NCBI GenBank assembly: GCA_964460845.1
Contig: CAYWRZ010000017.1
Coordinates: 1 to 59,228 of the forward strand
Origin: CAYWRZ01 sp964460845
GTDB lineage: Bacteria; Bacteroidota; Bacteroidia; Flavobacteriales_D; UBA2798
Length of the DNA stretch: 59,228 bases
Direction of reading: 5' to 3'
This document shows positions 18,172 through 27,586 of this stretch, one piece after another (position 1 is the stretch's first letter; every line of letters starts with the position of its first letter). The notes beneath the pieces were generated by a model that did not search any database, had not been told where the DNA came from, and saw nothing but the letters and a program-made list of their open reading frames with translations. Both the position numbers and the translations under genes were made by a program.

Positions 18172-20085
18172 TTACAAAGCCCCTTTTTGGATCGCTTCTA
18201 CCACCGAAGGATCGAGTAGGGTGCTGGTATCGCCTAAGTTGGAGGTCTCGCCTTCGGCAATTTTGCGCAAAATGCGACGCATAATTTTACCCGATCGGGT
18301 TTTGGGCAAACCGGGTACAAACTGAATTTTGTCGGGTTTGGCAATCGGTCCGATCAGGCGCGAAACGGTTTGTAGAATATCCTGCCTCGAGAGGTTGGGG
18401 TCGCCGTGCGCATCGTCGTAAATGACGTAGGCGTAAATGCCTTGTCCTTTGATGTCATGCGGATAGCCGACTACTGCGCTTTCGGTCACTCCGGCGTGCA
18501 TATTAATCGCGTTCTCGACCTCGGCCGTACCTATGCGGTGACCGCTTACATTGAGCACATCGTCCACTCGCCCGGTGATGCGGTAATTGCCTTCGGCATC
18601 GCGCAGGGCCCCATCGCCGGTGAAGTACATATTGGGGTATGTCGAGAAATAGGTTTGCCGGCAGCGTTCATGATCGCCATAGGTAGTGCGGATCATTCCG
18701 GGCCAGGGGAATTTGATACAGAGGTTACCGCTTATTTCCTGCCCTTCAATTTCTTGTCCCTGCTCATCGACCAGGCAGGCTTGTACGCCCGGTAGCGGCA
18801 AGGTGGCATAAGAGGGTTTTTCGGGCGTTATCCCGGCCAGGTTCGAGATAAGCACACCTCCGGTTTCGGTTTGCCACCAGGTATCGACCAGGGGGCAGCG
18901 TTCTTTCCCGATGTGCTTATGAAACCAGTGCCAGGCTTCTTCGTTGATAGGCTCGCCGACAGAGCCGAGAACTTGCAGGGAGCTGAGGTCTTTTCCGTTT
19001 ACGTAATCCAGCCCGAAGCCCATCAGGCTGCGGATGGCCGTAGGTGCCGTGTAAAGAATATTGACTCCGAATTTATCGACCACGTCCCAAAAACGCCCCG
19101 CATCGGGCCAGGTGGGTACGCCTTCGAAAATCAGAGAGCTGCCTCCGGCGCTCAGCGGCCCGTATAGGATATAGCTGTGTCCGGTAATCCAGCCGATATC
19201 GGCCGTGCAGAAATGGATTTGTCCCGGGCGGTACTGGAATACGTTTACAAAAGTATAAGCCGTCCATACCATGTAGCCGCCTACGGTGTGCACTACGCCT
19301 TTGGGTTTTCCGGTCGAGCCCGAAGTATAGAGAATAAAAAGAATGTCTTCGGCATCCATCGCTTCGGCCGGGTAATCGGGATTGCCTTGTGTTTCCACTT
19401 TTTTGATTTCATCTTCCCACCATACATCGCGTCCTTTGATCATGCTTACCGGAGTTCGGGTGCGCGTACAAACAATAACTTTCCGAACGGTTTTATTGCC
19501 TATCAGCGCATCGTCGATCACGCTTTTGAGCGGAATATCTTTCGCGCCCCGATAGGCGCCGTCGCAGGTAACGATACAGGTGGCCTGCGCATCGTCGAGC
19601 CTGTCGGCAATAGCTTGTGCCGAAAAGCCGCCGAAGATTATCGAATGAATAGCCCCGATACGTGCGCAGGCCAACGCAGCAATAGCCAGCTCCGGAATCA
19701 TGCCCATATAGAGGCAAACGCGATCGCCCTTTTTTACGCCGTTATTTTTAAGCACATGGGCAAATTGCACGACTTTAAAATGTAGCTCCTTGTAAGTAAG
19801 CACGCGGTGATGCTCTTCCGGATCGTTCGATTCCCAAATAAGCGCCGCTTCATGGCCGCGTGTAGCGAGATGCCGGTCGAGGCAGTTTTCCGTAATATTC
19901 AGCTTTCCGCCCGAAAACCATTTTACCTGCGGATCCTTAAAGTTCCATTCTAGGACCTTGTCCCATTTTTTACGCCAGGTGAAATTTTCGGCAATAGCTG
20001 CCCAAAAAGCTTCGGGATTTTCTACACTTTGCGTATATGCTTTTTGGTAAGCGTCGGCCGAGGTGATCTGATACGGGTAATTCAT
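18172..20085 (-). CDS. acs: Acetyl-CoA synthetase (acetate-CoA ligase, AMP-forming)
   Basis: A 637-aa cytosolic enzyme making acetyl-CoA from acetate, ATP and CoA by way of acetyl-AMP. The whole family length is present. Visible motifs are the nucleotide-binding loop YTSGSTGKPKGVVHT, the acyl-pocket motif DTWWQTETGG, the A8 region YRITGRVDDVLNVSGHR, and the C-terminal SGKIMRRILRKIA with the catalytic Lys that is acetylated by Pat-type enzymes in other bacteria. The gene stands alone, with a hairpin terminator just after the stop. Upstream (20086-20160) is AT-rich with a TTACTTTG element that resembles a -7 box; no full promoter pair is visible. Confidence 0.97.
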   Translation of the reverse strand: MNYPYQITSADAYQKAYTQSVENPEAFWAAIAENFTWRKKWDKVLEWNFKDPQVKWFSGGKLNITENCLDRHLATRGHEAALIWESNDPEEHHRVLTYKELHFKVVQFAHVLKNNGVKKGDRVCLYMGMIPELAIAALACARIGAIHSIIFGGFSAQAIADRLDDAQATCIVTCDGAYRGAKDIPLKSVIDDALIGNKTVRKVIVCTRTRTPVSMIKGRDVWWEDEIKKVETQGNPDYPAEAMDAEDILFILYTSGSTGKPKGVVHTVGGYMVWTAYTFVNVFQYRPGQIHFCTADIGWITGHSYILYGPLSAGGSSLIFEGVPTWPDAGRFWDVVDKFGVNILYTAPTAIRSLMGFGLDYVNGKDLSSLQVLGSVGEPINEEAWHWFHKHIGKERCPLVDTWWQTETGGVLISNLAGITPEKPSYATLPLPGVQACLVDEQGQEIEGQEISGNLCIKFPWPGMIRTTYGDHERCRQTYFSTYPNMYFTGDGALRDAEGNYRITGRVDDVLNVSGHRIGTAEVENAINMHAGVTESAVVGYPHDIKGQGIYAYVIYDDAHGDPNLSRQDILQTVSRLIGPIAKPDKIQFVPGLPKTRSGKIMRRILRKIAEGETSNLGDTSTLLDPSVVEAIQKGAL

Positions 20086-20201
20086 AAGAAGGGAATTGGG
20101 GTTAAGGGAAAAAGAAAATTTACCCTGAAAACCGTTTCAAAGTAAAAATAAAATCAGAGAAAAGCGTTTTCCTGAACCCGAAAATTAGCGCTATGGGCGT
20201 G

Positions 20202-20219
20202 AAAAATCCAAACGGATTT
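20202..20219 (-). terminator. Weak terminator after the TspO-like gene
   Basis: On the minus strand AAATCC-GTTT-GGATTT forms a 6-bp stem followed by two more T. It overlaps the stop codon. Confidence 0.35.
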
Positions 20220-21009
20220 ATGACGATGTTCGGTAAATTCGACCGCGTAGAAGCTGTATAACGAGCAGCAGCGTAATGGCGGCCATGCTCGCCCCGGCAA
20301 TGCGGATAAGCAGCGGGGAAGGCACGGCATCGTCGAGGCGATTGAGCAGAATGCCCAGCAGCGCCCAGTTAACCACCAGCGCATAAAACAGATCGCCTCT
20401 TTTCCAGAGCGCTGTCAGTGCCAATACGGTACCGGCTATCATGAGCACCGCTGCCCAGGCTTCGGGCTGCACCGCTACCTCATACGCGACGATCAACGCC
20501 GAAGCATTGGCTAAAAGGGCAATGCTTATCCATCCCAAATACAGGCTAAAAGGCAGGTAAGCCAGGAGCTTTTCGCGCAGCGTGGCGGTTTGCAGATTGG
20601 CCTGTAAGCGAAGGTATAGCGCAATCAGCGTGAGCAGCAGCACGATCATCACCAGCATCGACAGCGGAAGAATCTCGTATTGCCAGGCGAAAATCCAGGC
20701 GATGTTGGCCAGCGACGAAAGAAGAAACAGCAAGCCGATACGTTCGATGAAGCTTTTTTCCTGCACCGGCAAACGACGCGCGCTGACAAAGCTATATACG
20801 ATAAAAGCAGCCAGCGAAAGGTAAATCACGCTCCAAATCGAAAAGGTAAGGTTGGCCGGCACGAAAAGATTGGGATACTGTGCCGAGAGTTCGCCCGGTG
20901 TTTTTCCGCCCAGCGGAAGGGTAACGGCCAGGTAATTCACGACGAGCATAAGCAGATACGCGGCCAGGTTAAGTGTAGTAAGCATAAAACGAAGACGATG
21001 CAAATGCAT
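20218..21009 (-). CDS. TspO/MBR-related multi-pass membrane protein
   Basis: A 263-aa protein with about seven membrane helices. The N-terminal part has the pattern YPNLFVPANLTFSIWSVIYL, which matches the longer bacterial proteins annotated as TspO/MBR-related (tryptophan-rich sensory) membrane proteins. TspO proteins bind porphyrins and related ligands, but I could not confirm ligand residues here, so function stays open. The ATG at 21009 has a perfect AAGGAGG 4 nt upstream, rare in Bacteroidota and rare in this window, and supports this start over the internal Met9. The leader can fold over part of this site (see the hairpin feature). Single-gene unit, divergent from the NifU-like gene. Confidence 0.6.
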   Translation of the reverse strand: MHLHRLRFMLTTLNLAAYLLMLVVNYLAVTLPLGGKTPGELSAQYPNLFVPANLTFSIWSVIYLSLAAFIVYSFVSARRLPVQEKSFIERIGLLFLLSSLANIAWIFAWQYEILPLSMLVMIVLLLTLIALYLRLQANLQTATLREKLLAYLPFSLYLGWISIALLANASALIVAYEVAVQPEAWAAVLMIAGTVLALTALWKRGDLFYALVVNWALLGILLNRLDDAVPSPLLIRIAGASMAAITLLLVIQLLRGRIYRTSS

Positions 21010-21013
21010 GATA

Positions 21014-21060
21014 CCTCCTTGTAAGATGATAACTATAAAGGCGTGTGATACCTTACAAGG
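21014..21060 (-). promoter_or_regulatory. Leader hairpin overlapping a strong ribosome binding site
   Basis: In the transcript CCTTGTAAG (21060-21052) pairs perfectly with CTTACAAGG (21025-21017). The second arm contains the first four bases of the AAGGAGG site (21020-21014). The arms are 26 nt apart. GGTATCA follows both arms, so the leader also has a short direct repeat. Confidence 0.5.
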
Positions 21061-21176
21061 TATAAAAAAAGCAGCGCTCTATGCTTCTTTTCGGCCGGTT
21101 TTATGTGGTTTAGGGGCATAAAGTGCCTGCGACCTGCGGAAAAAAGCCGCAATTCGGCCTTCTTTTTGAAACATAC

Positions 21177-21208
21177 TTGCAGGAATGCCGCAGAAAGTGT
21201 TAAATTTG
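21177..21208 (+). promoter_or_regulatory. Promoter of the NifU-like gene
   Basis: TTG (21177-21179), a 21-nt spacer, and TAAATTTG (21201-21208) match the Bacteroidota -33/-7 consensus. This gives a leader of about 80 nt before the ATG at 21292. Confidence 0.5.
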
Positions 21209-21291
21209 TGGGATATGCGACAGTGCAGGACGGACCGCTTACAGCTTTATTTCCTCCCGGTACCTTGCCCACGTTGCTTCACCGCTTGATC

Positions 21292-21537
21292 ATGTCAGAA
21301 CTTACCGATAAAATTGAGGCCGCTATCCATAAGATAAGGCCCTTTCTTGAAGCCGACGGCGGAGATATAGAGCTGGTCGAAGTAACTCCCGATCACATAG
21401 CCCGTGTACGTTTGCTGGGTGCCTGTAGCCAGTGCTCTATGAGCCTGATGACGCTCAAAGCCGGTGTCGAAGAAACCATTCGTCGCGAAGTGCCCGAAAT
21501 ACGATCGGTCGAAGCGGTAAATGCGGAGCTGGTTTAA
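21292..21537 (+). CDS. NifU-like C-terminal domain protein (Fe-S cluster carrier)
   Basis: An 81-aa NifU C-terminal (Nfu-type) domain: IRPFLEADGGDIELVEV, then the cluster-binding CSQC in LLGACSQCSMSLMTLKAGVE. Nfu proteins hold a 4Fe-4S cluster between two subunits and pass it to client enzymes in the cytosol. The frame is open upstream to 21103, but the ATG at 21292 fits the family N-terminus and lies downstream of a good promoter. A weak A/T-rich hairpin (21565-21573 with 21581-21589) follows the gene. Confidence 0.92.
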   Translation: MSELTDKIEAAIHKIRPFLEADGGDIELVEVTPDHIARVRLLGACSQCSMSLMTLKAGVEETIRREVPEIRSVEAVNAELV

Positions 21538-21687
21538 CAGCTATTTTTTTGCGTATTTCAGCACATCCTTTTTGGGCTGAAAAAAGGATTCTTTGTCCTC
21601 TGTTGAAACTGTTTTCCAAAAAGATAATTCCTGCGTTTTATTTTTCTTTTACTTTCGGAAAAAGGAATGTACTTAATTGGAAATTTC

Positions 21688-22698
21688 ATGCAGAAACTAT
21701 TTTGTTTTATAGCTATTACCGTTTTTTTGGCAAGCTGCTCTTCCGCTGAAAAAAACACCGAAAGTTCCGAAGCAAAAAATAACCTTTCTACACAATCAGA
21801 CACTGACCCGTCGGTGCAGCAAAAAGACGCGGCGGTTACTATCGATGGTGTTTCGCACAGGATTTTTTATGCAGCCGCTCCCGGAACCGACCAAAAACAC
21901 CCTGCCGGCAATTCTACCCGTACCGGAAAGGGCCTCAGCTTTTATTTTACCCTGCGTCAGGATACCGATACAGTATGGCATCACGTGTTCACCAAAACTG
22001 ATTTCCGGAATTTTATACCGGATATGCTGCTCGAGGATAGCAAAGTGAAGTTGCCCCGATTTGAAGCCTATCTGCCCGAAATGAAGGCTTTTGTATTTTA
22101 TGTCGATTTTGAATATCCGAATATCAATTCCGGACAAAGCGCTCTCATCATAATAGGCTATAACGGATACAGGGTTTATAAGGGAGCATTGCAAGATGCC
22201 GGAGGAAAAGCGGTTATTTCTCCTGCACAAACCGAGGTGCTGGCCTTCGGCGATGTGATCCGCGAAGATTGGACGGTCAGGTCTGTTTCCGACACCCTTT
22301 ATCATGTCGCGAGTTATGCGCTTAGTGATGAGTATGCCCTTGTGCTGCTGTATGATCGGGAAGAAATAAAATCAAATATCAAGCTGATAAGCTGGAAAGG
22401 CCAGAAAATCGAAGCGCTTCCCTATCACGGATTTTACCAGGAGAAGGGGCTGCTTCATACGCCCATGTACCTCGATTCGGTTTCCGGGAATTATTATTTT
22501 TTGGATAAAGAAAATGATCAATTGCTTGTCGTTCCTGTGGCTGCTCCTACACAGATGCATAGCCTGAAGCTGAGCGAAATGAAACCGCTTTCTGCCGCAA
22601 CGGAAAAGGATCTGTTTTTTGAAATCACCGTACGCGACTCGCTGTATCGTTTTTCTGTGAATGCACAAACGGGCTTATACCGCTATCAAAAACCCTGA
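21688..22698 (+). CDS. Lipoprotein of unknown function
   Basis: A 336-aa protein starting MQKLFCFIAI with lipobox FLASC (Cys17). This start was preferred to the ATG at 21667 because it gives a compact lipoprotein signal. After a Ser/Glu-rich linker (about 20-50) the protein is rich in aromatic beta strands and DxD or DR pairs at regular intervals, compatible with a beta-propeller, but no repeat is clear enough to name. It precedes the propeller-amidohydrolase gene by 91 bp on the same strand. Envelope location is well supported; function unknown. Confidence 0.75.
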   Translation: MQKLFCFIAITVFLASCSSAEKNTESSEAKNNLSTQSDTDPSVQQKDAAVTIDGVSHRIFYAAAPGTDQKHPAGNSTRTGKGLSFYFTLRQDTDTVWHHVFTKTDFRNFIPDMLLEDSKVKLPRFEAYLPEMKAFVFYVDFEYPNINSGQSALIIIGYNGYRVYKGALQDAGGKAVISPAQTEVLAFGDVIREDWTVRSVSDTLYHVASYALSDEYALVLLYDREEIKSNIKLISWKGQKIEALPYHGFYQEKGLLHTPMYLDSVSGNYYFLDKENDQLLVVPVAAPTQMHSLKLSEMKPLSAATEKDLFFEITVRDSLYRFSVNAQTGLYRYQKP

Positions 22699-22789
22699 CG
22701 GCACGGCTTAGATAGATTTTCTTCCGTTTGTCCTGTTCCGCTTCCAAAATCCACGGAAAGCCCTATTTTTACGCAAATCTGTTTGCGAA

Positions 22790-25700
22790 ATGAAAAGAGG
22801 CTTATCATTTTTACTGGCGTTCTGCGCGGCGCATCTTACCGTGTTTGCCCAGCCAAAAGAAGCGAAATGGGACGTAACCCGTGTGCAAAGTGCTGCGAAA
22901 GAAATTTCATTTACCACCAGCGAAGGTACCTGGATGAGCCTCGACGTGAGTCCCGACGGGAAACAAATTGTGTTCGATCTGCTCGGCGATATTTACCTGC
23001 TGCCTATTACAGGAGGAGAAGCGACTTTGCTGCGCGGAGGTCCCGCCTGGGAAATACAGCCGCGTTTTAGTCCCGACGGTAGTAAAATTTTATTCACCAG
23101 CGATGCCGGTGGTGGCGACAATATCTGGCTGATGAATACCGACGGCTCGGCGGCAAAACAGGTTACCCGCGAAAATTTCAGGCTGCTCAATAACGCTACC
23201 TGGATGCCCGATGGCAATTATATTGTGGCGCGTAAGCATTTCACTTCGACCCGTTCGCTGGGTGCCGGCGAAATGTGGATGTACCATATCTCGGGAGGCG
23301 AAGGCGTAAAATTGACCGCGCGCAAAAACGATCAGCAGGATGTCAACGAGCCTTCCGTTTCGCCCGACGGGCGCTATCTTTATTTCAGCGAAGACGTGTA
23401 TCCCGGTGGCTATTTTCAATACAACAAAGATCCCAACAGTCAGATTTATCAGATAAGACGGTACGATTTTCAAAAAGGTACGCACGAAAGCCTGATTACA
23501 GGTCCGGGTGGCGCTGCGCGTCCGCAGGTATCGCGCGATGGGAAATACCTCGCTTTTGTGAGCCGCGTACGCACACAGTCGGTGCTTTTTGTACGTGATC
23601 TCGAAACCGCCGAAGAATGGCCGGTGTACGACAGCCTCAGCAAAGATCAGCAGGAAGCCTGGGCCATATTTGGTGTGTACCCCGGTTTCAGTTGGATGCC
23701 CGACAATAAACACCTGGTGATTTGGTCGGGTGGAAAGCTCAAAAAAATCGCTGCTTTCCCCGAAGCCGGCGCGAATAAATTTTCGGTTTCCGAAATTCCT
23801 TTTTCAGTAAAAGCCAGTCACCATATCGTCGAAGCGCTGCGTTTTCCGCAAGAGGTGTCGCCTGCGAAATTTACCGCCAAAGCCATTCGCCATGCGGTTA
23901 CTTCGCCCGATGGTAAAACGTTGGTGTTTTACGCCGCCGGGTATTTATGGAAAAAAACATTGCCCTCGGGCAAGCCCGAACGCCTTACCAAAAGTACGGT
24001 ATTCGAATACGAACCTTCTTTTTCGCCCAACGGGCAGGAGCTGCTTTATGTGACCTGGGACGATGAAGCCACCGGAACGCTCGTGAAGCTTCAGCTCAAA
24101 ACCGGAAAGCAGACGAAACTGAGCAAAGAAAAAGGAATTTACCGCATGCCGCGTTTTTCGCCCGACGGTAAAAAAATAGTGTATGTAAAAGAGCGTGGCA
24201 ACGAAGATCAGGGGTATGCGTACAGCGTAAATCCCGGGGTGTATATCGCCAATGCCGATGGTACCGATGCCCGCCGTATCCTGCCTTCGGGATGGGATCC
24301 GATGTTCAATGCAGGGGGTAGCCGTATTTTTTACCTGGCTTCAGGTTTCCCCAACGTGCAGTACAAAAGTGTCGATTTGCAAGGGCATGACGCGCAACTG
24401 CATTTCACTTCGCGTTACGCTACCGATTTTGTACCGAGCCCCGACAATCAATGGGTTGCGTTTCGCGAATTGCATAACGTATATATCGCCGCGTTTCCCG
24501 CTGCCGGACAGGCACTCGAGCTTTCGGCCAAAACCGCTTCGGTACCCGTATCGAGAGTATCGCGCGATGCGGGCATCAACATGCACTGGAGCAGCGATTC
24601 GAAGCATTTGTACTGGACCTTAGGTGAAGAATATTTTACCGCTGCTTTGCAAAATCGTTTCTCTTTTCTCGAAGGAGCGCCCGATTCTATTCCGCCGATC
24701 GACACGGTGGGTATCCGCATCGGCCTGGAGCTTGATACCGATATTCCGCAGGGTACAGTGGTATTCAAAGGCGCAAGGATCATTACCATGAAAGGAGAAG
24801 AGGTGATCGAAAATGCGGTGCTGGTCGTCAAAGAGAATCGTATTGCAGAGATAGGCCGCGAAGGTGAAGTGGCTATTCCTTCGGGCGCAAAAGTGATCGA
24901 TGTAAAAGGCAAAACGATCATTCCCGGATTGGTCGATGTGCACGCGCACGTAGGGCATTTCAGGCATGGCTTAAGTCCGCAGAAACACTGGCCGTATTAC
25001 GCCAACCTCGCTTACGGTGTCACCACCACGCACGATCCTTCTACCAATACCGAAATGGTGTTTGCCTTGTCGGAGCTGGTAAAATCGGGGCAGATGGTAG
25101 GACCGCGCGTGTTTTCTACGGGCACTATCCTTTACGGCGCCGACGGCGATTTTAAAGCCGAAATCAATTCGCTCGACGATGCCCGTTCGGCTATCCGTCG
25201 TACCATGGCCTTTGGCGCTTTTAGTGTGAAAAGCTACAACCAGCCCCGTCGCGAACAGCGTCAGATGGTGATACAGGCTGCCCGCGAGCAGCAGTGCATG
25301 GTCGTACCCGAAGGTGGCTCTACGTTTTTTCACAACATGACGATGATCCTCGACGGACATACCGGTATTGAGCACAACATTCCCGTAGCGCCTATTTACA
25401 ACGATGTAATTCAGCTTTGGAAAAACAGCCGTACAGGTTACACGCCCACTTTGATTGTAAATTACGGCTCGGTGAACGGTGAAAATTACTGGTACCAGCA
25501 TACCAATGTGTGGGAAAATCAACGTTTGTTAAGCTATACTCCGCGCGATGTGATCGATGCCCGTGCAAGGCACCGCACCATGATTCCTGAAGAGGAATAC
25601 GAAAACGGTCATATTCTTACTTCGCGTTCGGTCAAAAAGCTGGCCGACGAAGGGGTAAAAGTGAACGTGGGTGGTCACGGACAAATACAGGGCATAGGTG

Positions 25701-26068
25701 TACACTGGGAAATCTGGATGCTTGCACAGGGTGGAATGAGTCCGCACGAAGCCCTCAAAGCCGCTACGCTGAACGGAGCGGAATATGTGGGTCTCGACAG
25801 CGACATCGGTTCGCTCGAAAAAGGTAAGCTGGCCGATTTAGTGGTGCTCGACGAAAATCCGCTCGACAATATCCGCAATACCGAGACGATTCGTTATGTG
25901 ATGGTGAACGGTCGCCTGTACGATCCCGAAACCATGCACGAGACCGGAAATTACGATCGCAAGCGCAGCCGTTTTTACTGGGAAATGCCCCGGCAGGGCC
26001 ATTTTTTGCAGCTTCATCCCGAAACCGGGACACTTACCCGTCCGCAGTGTTCTTGCGGCACGCACTAA
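22790..26068 (+). CDS. Secreted TolB-like beta-propeller / amidohydrolase fusion
   Basis: A 1092-aa exported enzyme. A signal peptide (1-20, ending TVFAQ) is followed by about 600 residues of PD40/WD40-like propeller blades with recurring SPDGKxI(V/L)F (VSPDGKQIVFDL, FSPDGSKILFTS, TSPDGKTLVFYA, FSPDGKKIVYVK). The C-terminal 430 residues are a metal-dependent amidohydrolase: HxH metal ligands in VDVHAHVG, candidate bridging Lys in FSVKSYNQ, then GHTGIEHNIP, VNVGGHGQIQG and a closing LEKGKLADLVVLDENP. This fusion is common in Bacteroidota and likely hydrolyses a peptide-like or cyclic amide substrate in the periplasm; substrate unknown. A 6-bp hairpin (22772-22787) lies just before the ATG. Confidence 0.9.
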   Translation: MKRGLSFLLAFCAAHLTVFAQPKEAKWDVTRVQSAAKEISFTTSEGTWMSLDVSPDGKQIVFDLLGDIYLLPITGGEATLLRGGPAWEIQPRFSPDGSKILFTSDAGGGDNIWLMNTDGSAAKQVTRENFRLLNNATWMPDGNYIVARKHFTSTRSLGAGEMWMYHISGGEGVKLTARKNDQQDVNEPSVSPDGRYLYFSEDVYPGGYFQYNKDPNSQIYQIRRYDFQKGTHESLITGPGGAARPQVSRDGKYLAFVSRVRTQSVLFVRDLETAEEWPVYDSLSKDQQEAWAIFGVYPGFSWMPDNKHLVIWSGGKLKKIAAFPEAGANKFSVSEIPFSVKASHHIVEALRFPQEVSPAKFTAKAIRHAVTSPDGKTLVFYAAGYLWKKTLPSGKPERLTKSTVFEYEPSFSPNGQELLYVTWDDEATGTLVKLQLKTGKQTKLSKEKGIYRMPRFSPDGKKIVYVKERGNEDQGYAYSVNPGVYIANADGTDARRILPSGWDPMFNAGGSRIFYLASGFPNVQYKSVDLQGHDAQLHFTSRYATDFVPSPDNQWVAFRELHNVYIAAFPAAGQALELSAKTASVPVSRVSRDAGINMHWSSDSKHLYWTLGEEYFTAALQNRFSFLEGAPDSIPPIDTVGIRIGLELDTDIPQGTVVFKGARIITMKGEEVIENAVLVVKENRIAEIGREGEVAIPSGAKVIDVKGKTIIPGLVDVHAHVGHFRHGLSPQKHWPYYANLAYGVTTTHDPSTNTEMVFALSELVKSGQMVGPRVFSTGTILYGADGDFKAEINSLDDARSAIRRTMAFGAFSVKSYNQPRREQRQMVIQAAREQQCMVVPEGGSTFFHNMTMILDGHTGIEHNIPVAPIYNDVIQLWKNSRTGYTPTLIVNYGSVNGENYWYQHTNVWENQRLLSYTPRDVIDARARHRTMIPEEEYENGHILTSRSVKKLADEGVKVNVGGHGQIQGIGVHWEIWMLAQGGMSPHEALKAATLNGAEYVGLDSDIGSLEKGKLADLVVLDENPLDNIRNTETIRYVMVNGRLYDPETMHETGNYDRKRSRFYWEMPRQGHFLQLHPETGTLTRPQCSCGTH

Positions 26069-26163
26069 GTCTGCAGAAAGCGTAGTTTCGATTGTAATTT
26101 GCTTTTTTTCAAATGCTTAGAGTGGCATTGAAACTTGCCCGAAGCACGAGCGGCAATAAATAG

Positions 26164-26171
26164 TAAATTTG
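26164..26171 (+). promoter_or_regulatory. Candidate -7 box of the ferredoxin reductase gene
   Basis: A perfect TAAATTTG ends 5 nt before the ATG at 26177. If used, the transcript would be nearly leaderless. No -33 TTG is seen at 19-21 nt. Confidence 0.35.
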
Positions 26172-26176
26172 CGCCC

Positions 26177-27196
26177 ATGAGTGCTCACATCGAAACCGAT
26201 ATCATCATTATAGGCGCGGGCCCCTGTGGCTTGTTCACCGTGTTCGAAGCAGGACTGCTGAAGCTGCGTTGTCACCTGATCGACAGTTTGCCCCAGCCGG
26301 GCGGCCAGTGCAGCGAGATTTATCCCAAAAAACCCATTTACGATATTCCCGGTTTTCCTTCGGTATTGGCCGGCGAGTTGGTCGATAACCTGATGGAACA
26401 GGCGCGGCCCTTCAAACCCGGTTTTACATTGGGTGAAGCCGCCGAAACCATCGAAAAAACAGAAGACGACCGGTTTATAGTGACCACCAATAAAGGTACC
26501 CGACATATCGCGCCTATTGTGGCTATCGCCGGTGGATTAGGCGTTTTCGAACCGCGTAAGCCGCCTATCGATCACCTGACCGATTTTGAAGATCGCGGTG
26601 TAGAATATATCATCAAGGATCCCGAATTTTACCGTGGTAAAAAAGTAGTATTGGCCGGTGGAGGAGACTCTGCCCTCGACTGGACCATTTTCCTGTTGGA
26701 GAAAAAAATCGCTTCGGAAGTAACGCTGGTTCACCGTTCGCAAACGTTTCGAGGGCACCTCGATTCCGTGCAAAAAGTATTTGACCTTTCTACCGAAGGC
26801 AAGCTCAACCTGGTGCTTGATGCCGAAGTGGTAGGGCTTTTGGGCGATGGCAAGCTGCAATCGGTGACCATTCAGCAAAAAGACAAAGGGCTTATTCACC
26901 AGCCTGCCGATCATTTCATTCCCCTTTTCGGGCTTACACCCAAGCTGGGACCCATTGCCAACTGGGGACTCGAGATCGAGAAAAATGCCATCAAGGTCGA
27001 TACGCTCGACTACAGCACCAATATTCCCGGCATCTACGCCATCGGCGATGTCAATACTTATACCGGTAAGCTGAAGCTGATCCTTTGCGGATTCCACGAA
27101 GCGACCCTGATGGTGCAGTCGGCTTTCAAACGCATTTATCCCGATAAGAACCTGGTGTTGAAATACACCACTGTAAACGGAGTACACGGCTTTTAA
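26177..27196 (+). CDS. Ferredoxin-NADP+ reductase, thioredoxin-reductase-like type
   Basis: A 339-aa flavoprotein. FAD-binding GAGPCG lies near residue 12, the conserved PGGQCSEIYPKKPIYDIPGFP region follows, then the NADP-binding GGGDSALDW and a C-terminal YAIGDVNTY FAD motif. The redox CxxC of true thioredoxin reductases is absent, which places it with the TrxR-like ferredoxin/flavodoxin reductases. The ATG at 26177 is chosen over the upstream TTG because it fits the family start. The next gene, 21 bp on, encodes a 2Fe-2S ferredoxin, its likely partner. The pair would move electrons between NADPH and ferredoxin-dependent enzymes in the cytosol. Confidence 0.92.
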   Translation: MSAHIETDIIIIGAGPCGLFTVFEAGLLKLRCHLIDSLPQPGGQCSEIYPKKPIYDIPGFPSVLAGELVDNLMEQARPFKPGFTLGEAAETIEKTEDDRFIVTTNKGTRHIAPIVAIAGGLGVFEPRKPPIDHLTDFEDRGVEYIIKDPEFYRGKKVVLAGGGDSALDWTIFLLEKKIASEVTLVHRSQTFRGHLDSVQKVFDLSTEGKLNLVLDAEVVGLLGDGKLQSVTIQQKDKGLIHQPADHFIPLFGLTPKLGPIANWGLEIEKNAIKVDTLDYSTNIPGIYAIGDVNTYTGKLKLILCGFHEATLMVQSAFKRIYPDKNLVLKYTTVNGVHGF

Positions 27197-27217
27197 CCGC
27201 GTGGCCGGAAAGGCTTT

Positions 27218-27541
27218 ATGGAGAATACCGTAAAAATTACCATTATTGATCGCGAGGGCTTTGTGCATGAGGTGGAAGCGCCTACCGATATGGGTATGAA
27301 CCTGATGGAAGTATGTAAATCGTACGAGCTTCCGGTAGAGGGTACCTGTGGCGGAATGGCCTTATGCGCGTCTTGCCAGTGTTATGTGCTCAGTCCGCAC
27401 GAGCTGCCTGCTAAAAGCGACGACGAAGAGGCTATGCTCGATCAGGCTTTTCATGTAAAAGAAAATTCGCGACTGGGTTGTCAGCTTCGTATTACTCCCG
27501 AAATAGACGGACTGAAAGTAGAGTTGGCGCCTGAATTTTAA
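27218..27541 (+). CDS. 2Fe-2S ferredoxin, adrenodoxin-like
   Basis: A 107-aa electron carrier. The four cluster ligands fit the adrenodoxin pattern: CX5CX2C in GTCGGMALCASC and a fourth Cys in SRLGCQL. It shares a transcript with the reductase gene upstream (21-bp gap) and is convergent with nadE. Ferredoxins of this class often serve Fe-S assembly or hydroxylases; the client is not visible here. Confidence 0.95.
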   Translation: MENTVKITIIDREGFVHEVEAPTDMGMNLMEVCKSYELPVEGTCGGMALCASCQCYVLSPHELPAKSDDEEAMLDQAFHVKENSRLGCQLRITPEIDGLKVELAPEF

Positions 27542-27586
27542 TCCCGCACGTATAGCATTATTTCCTGTTCCTGTGGAGTTCCGGTT

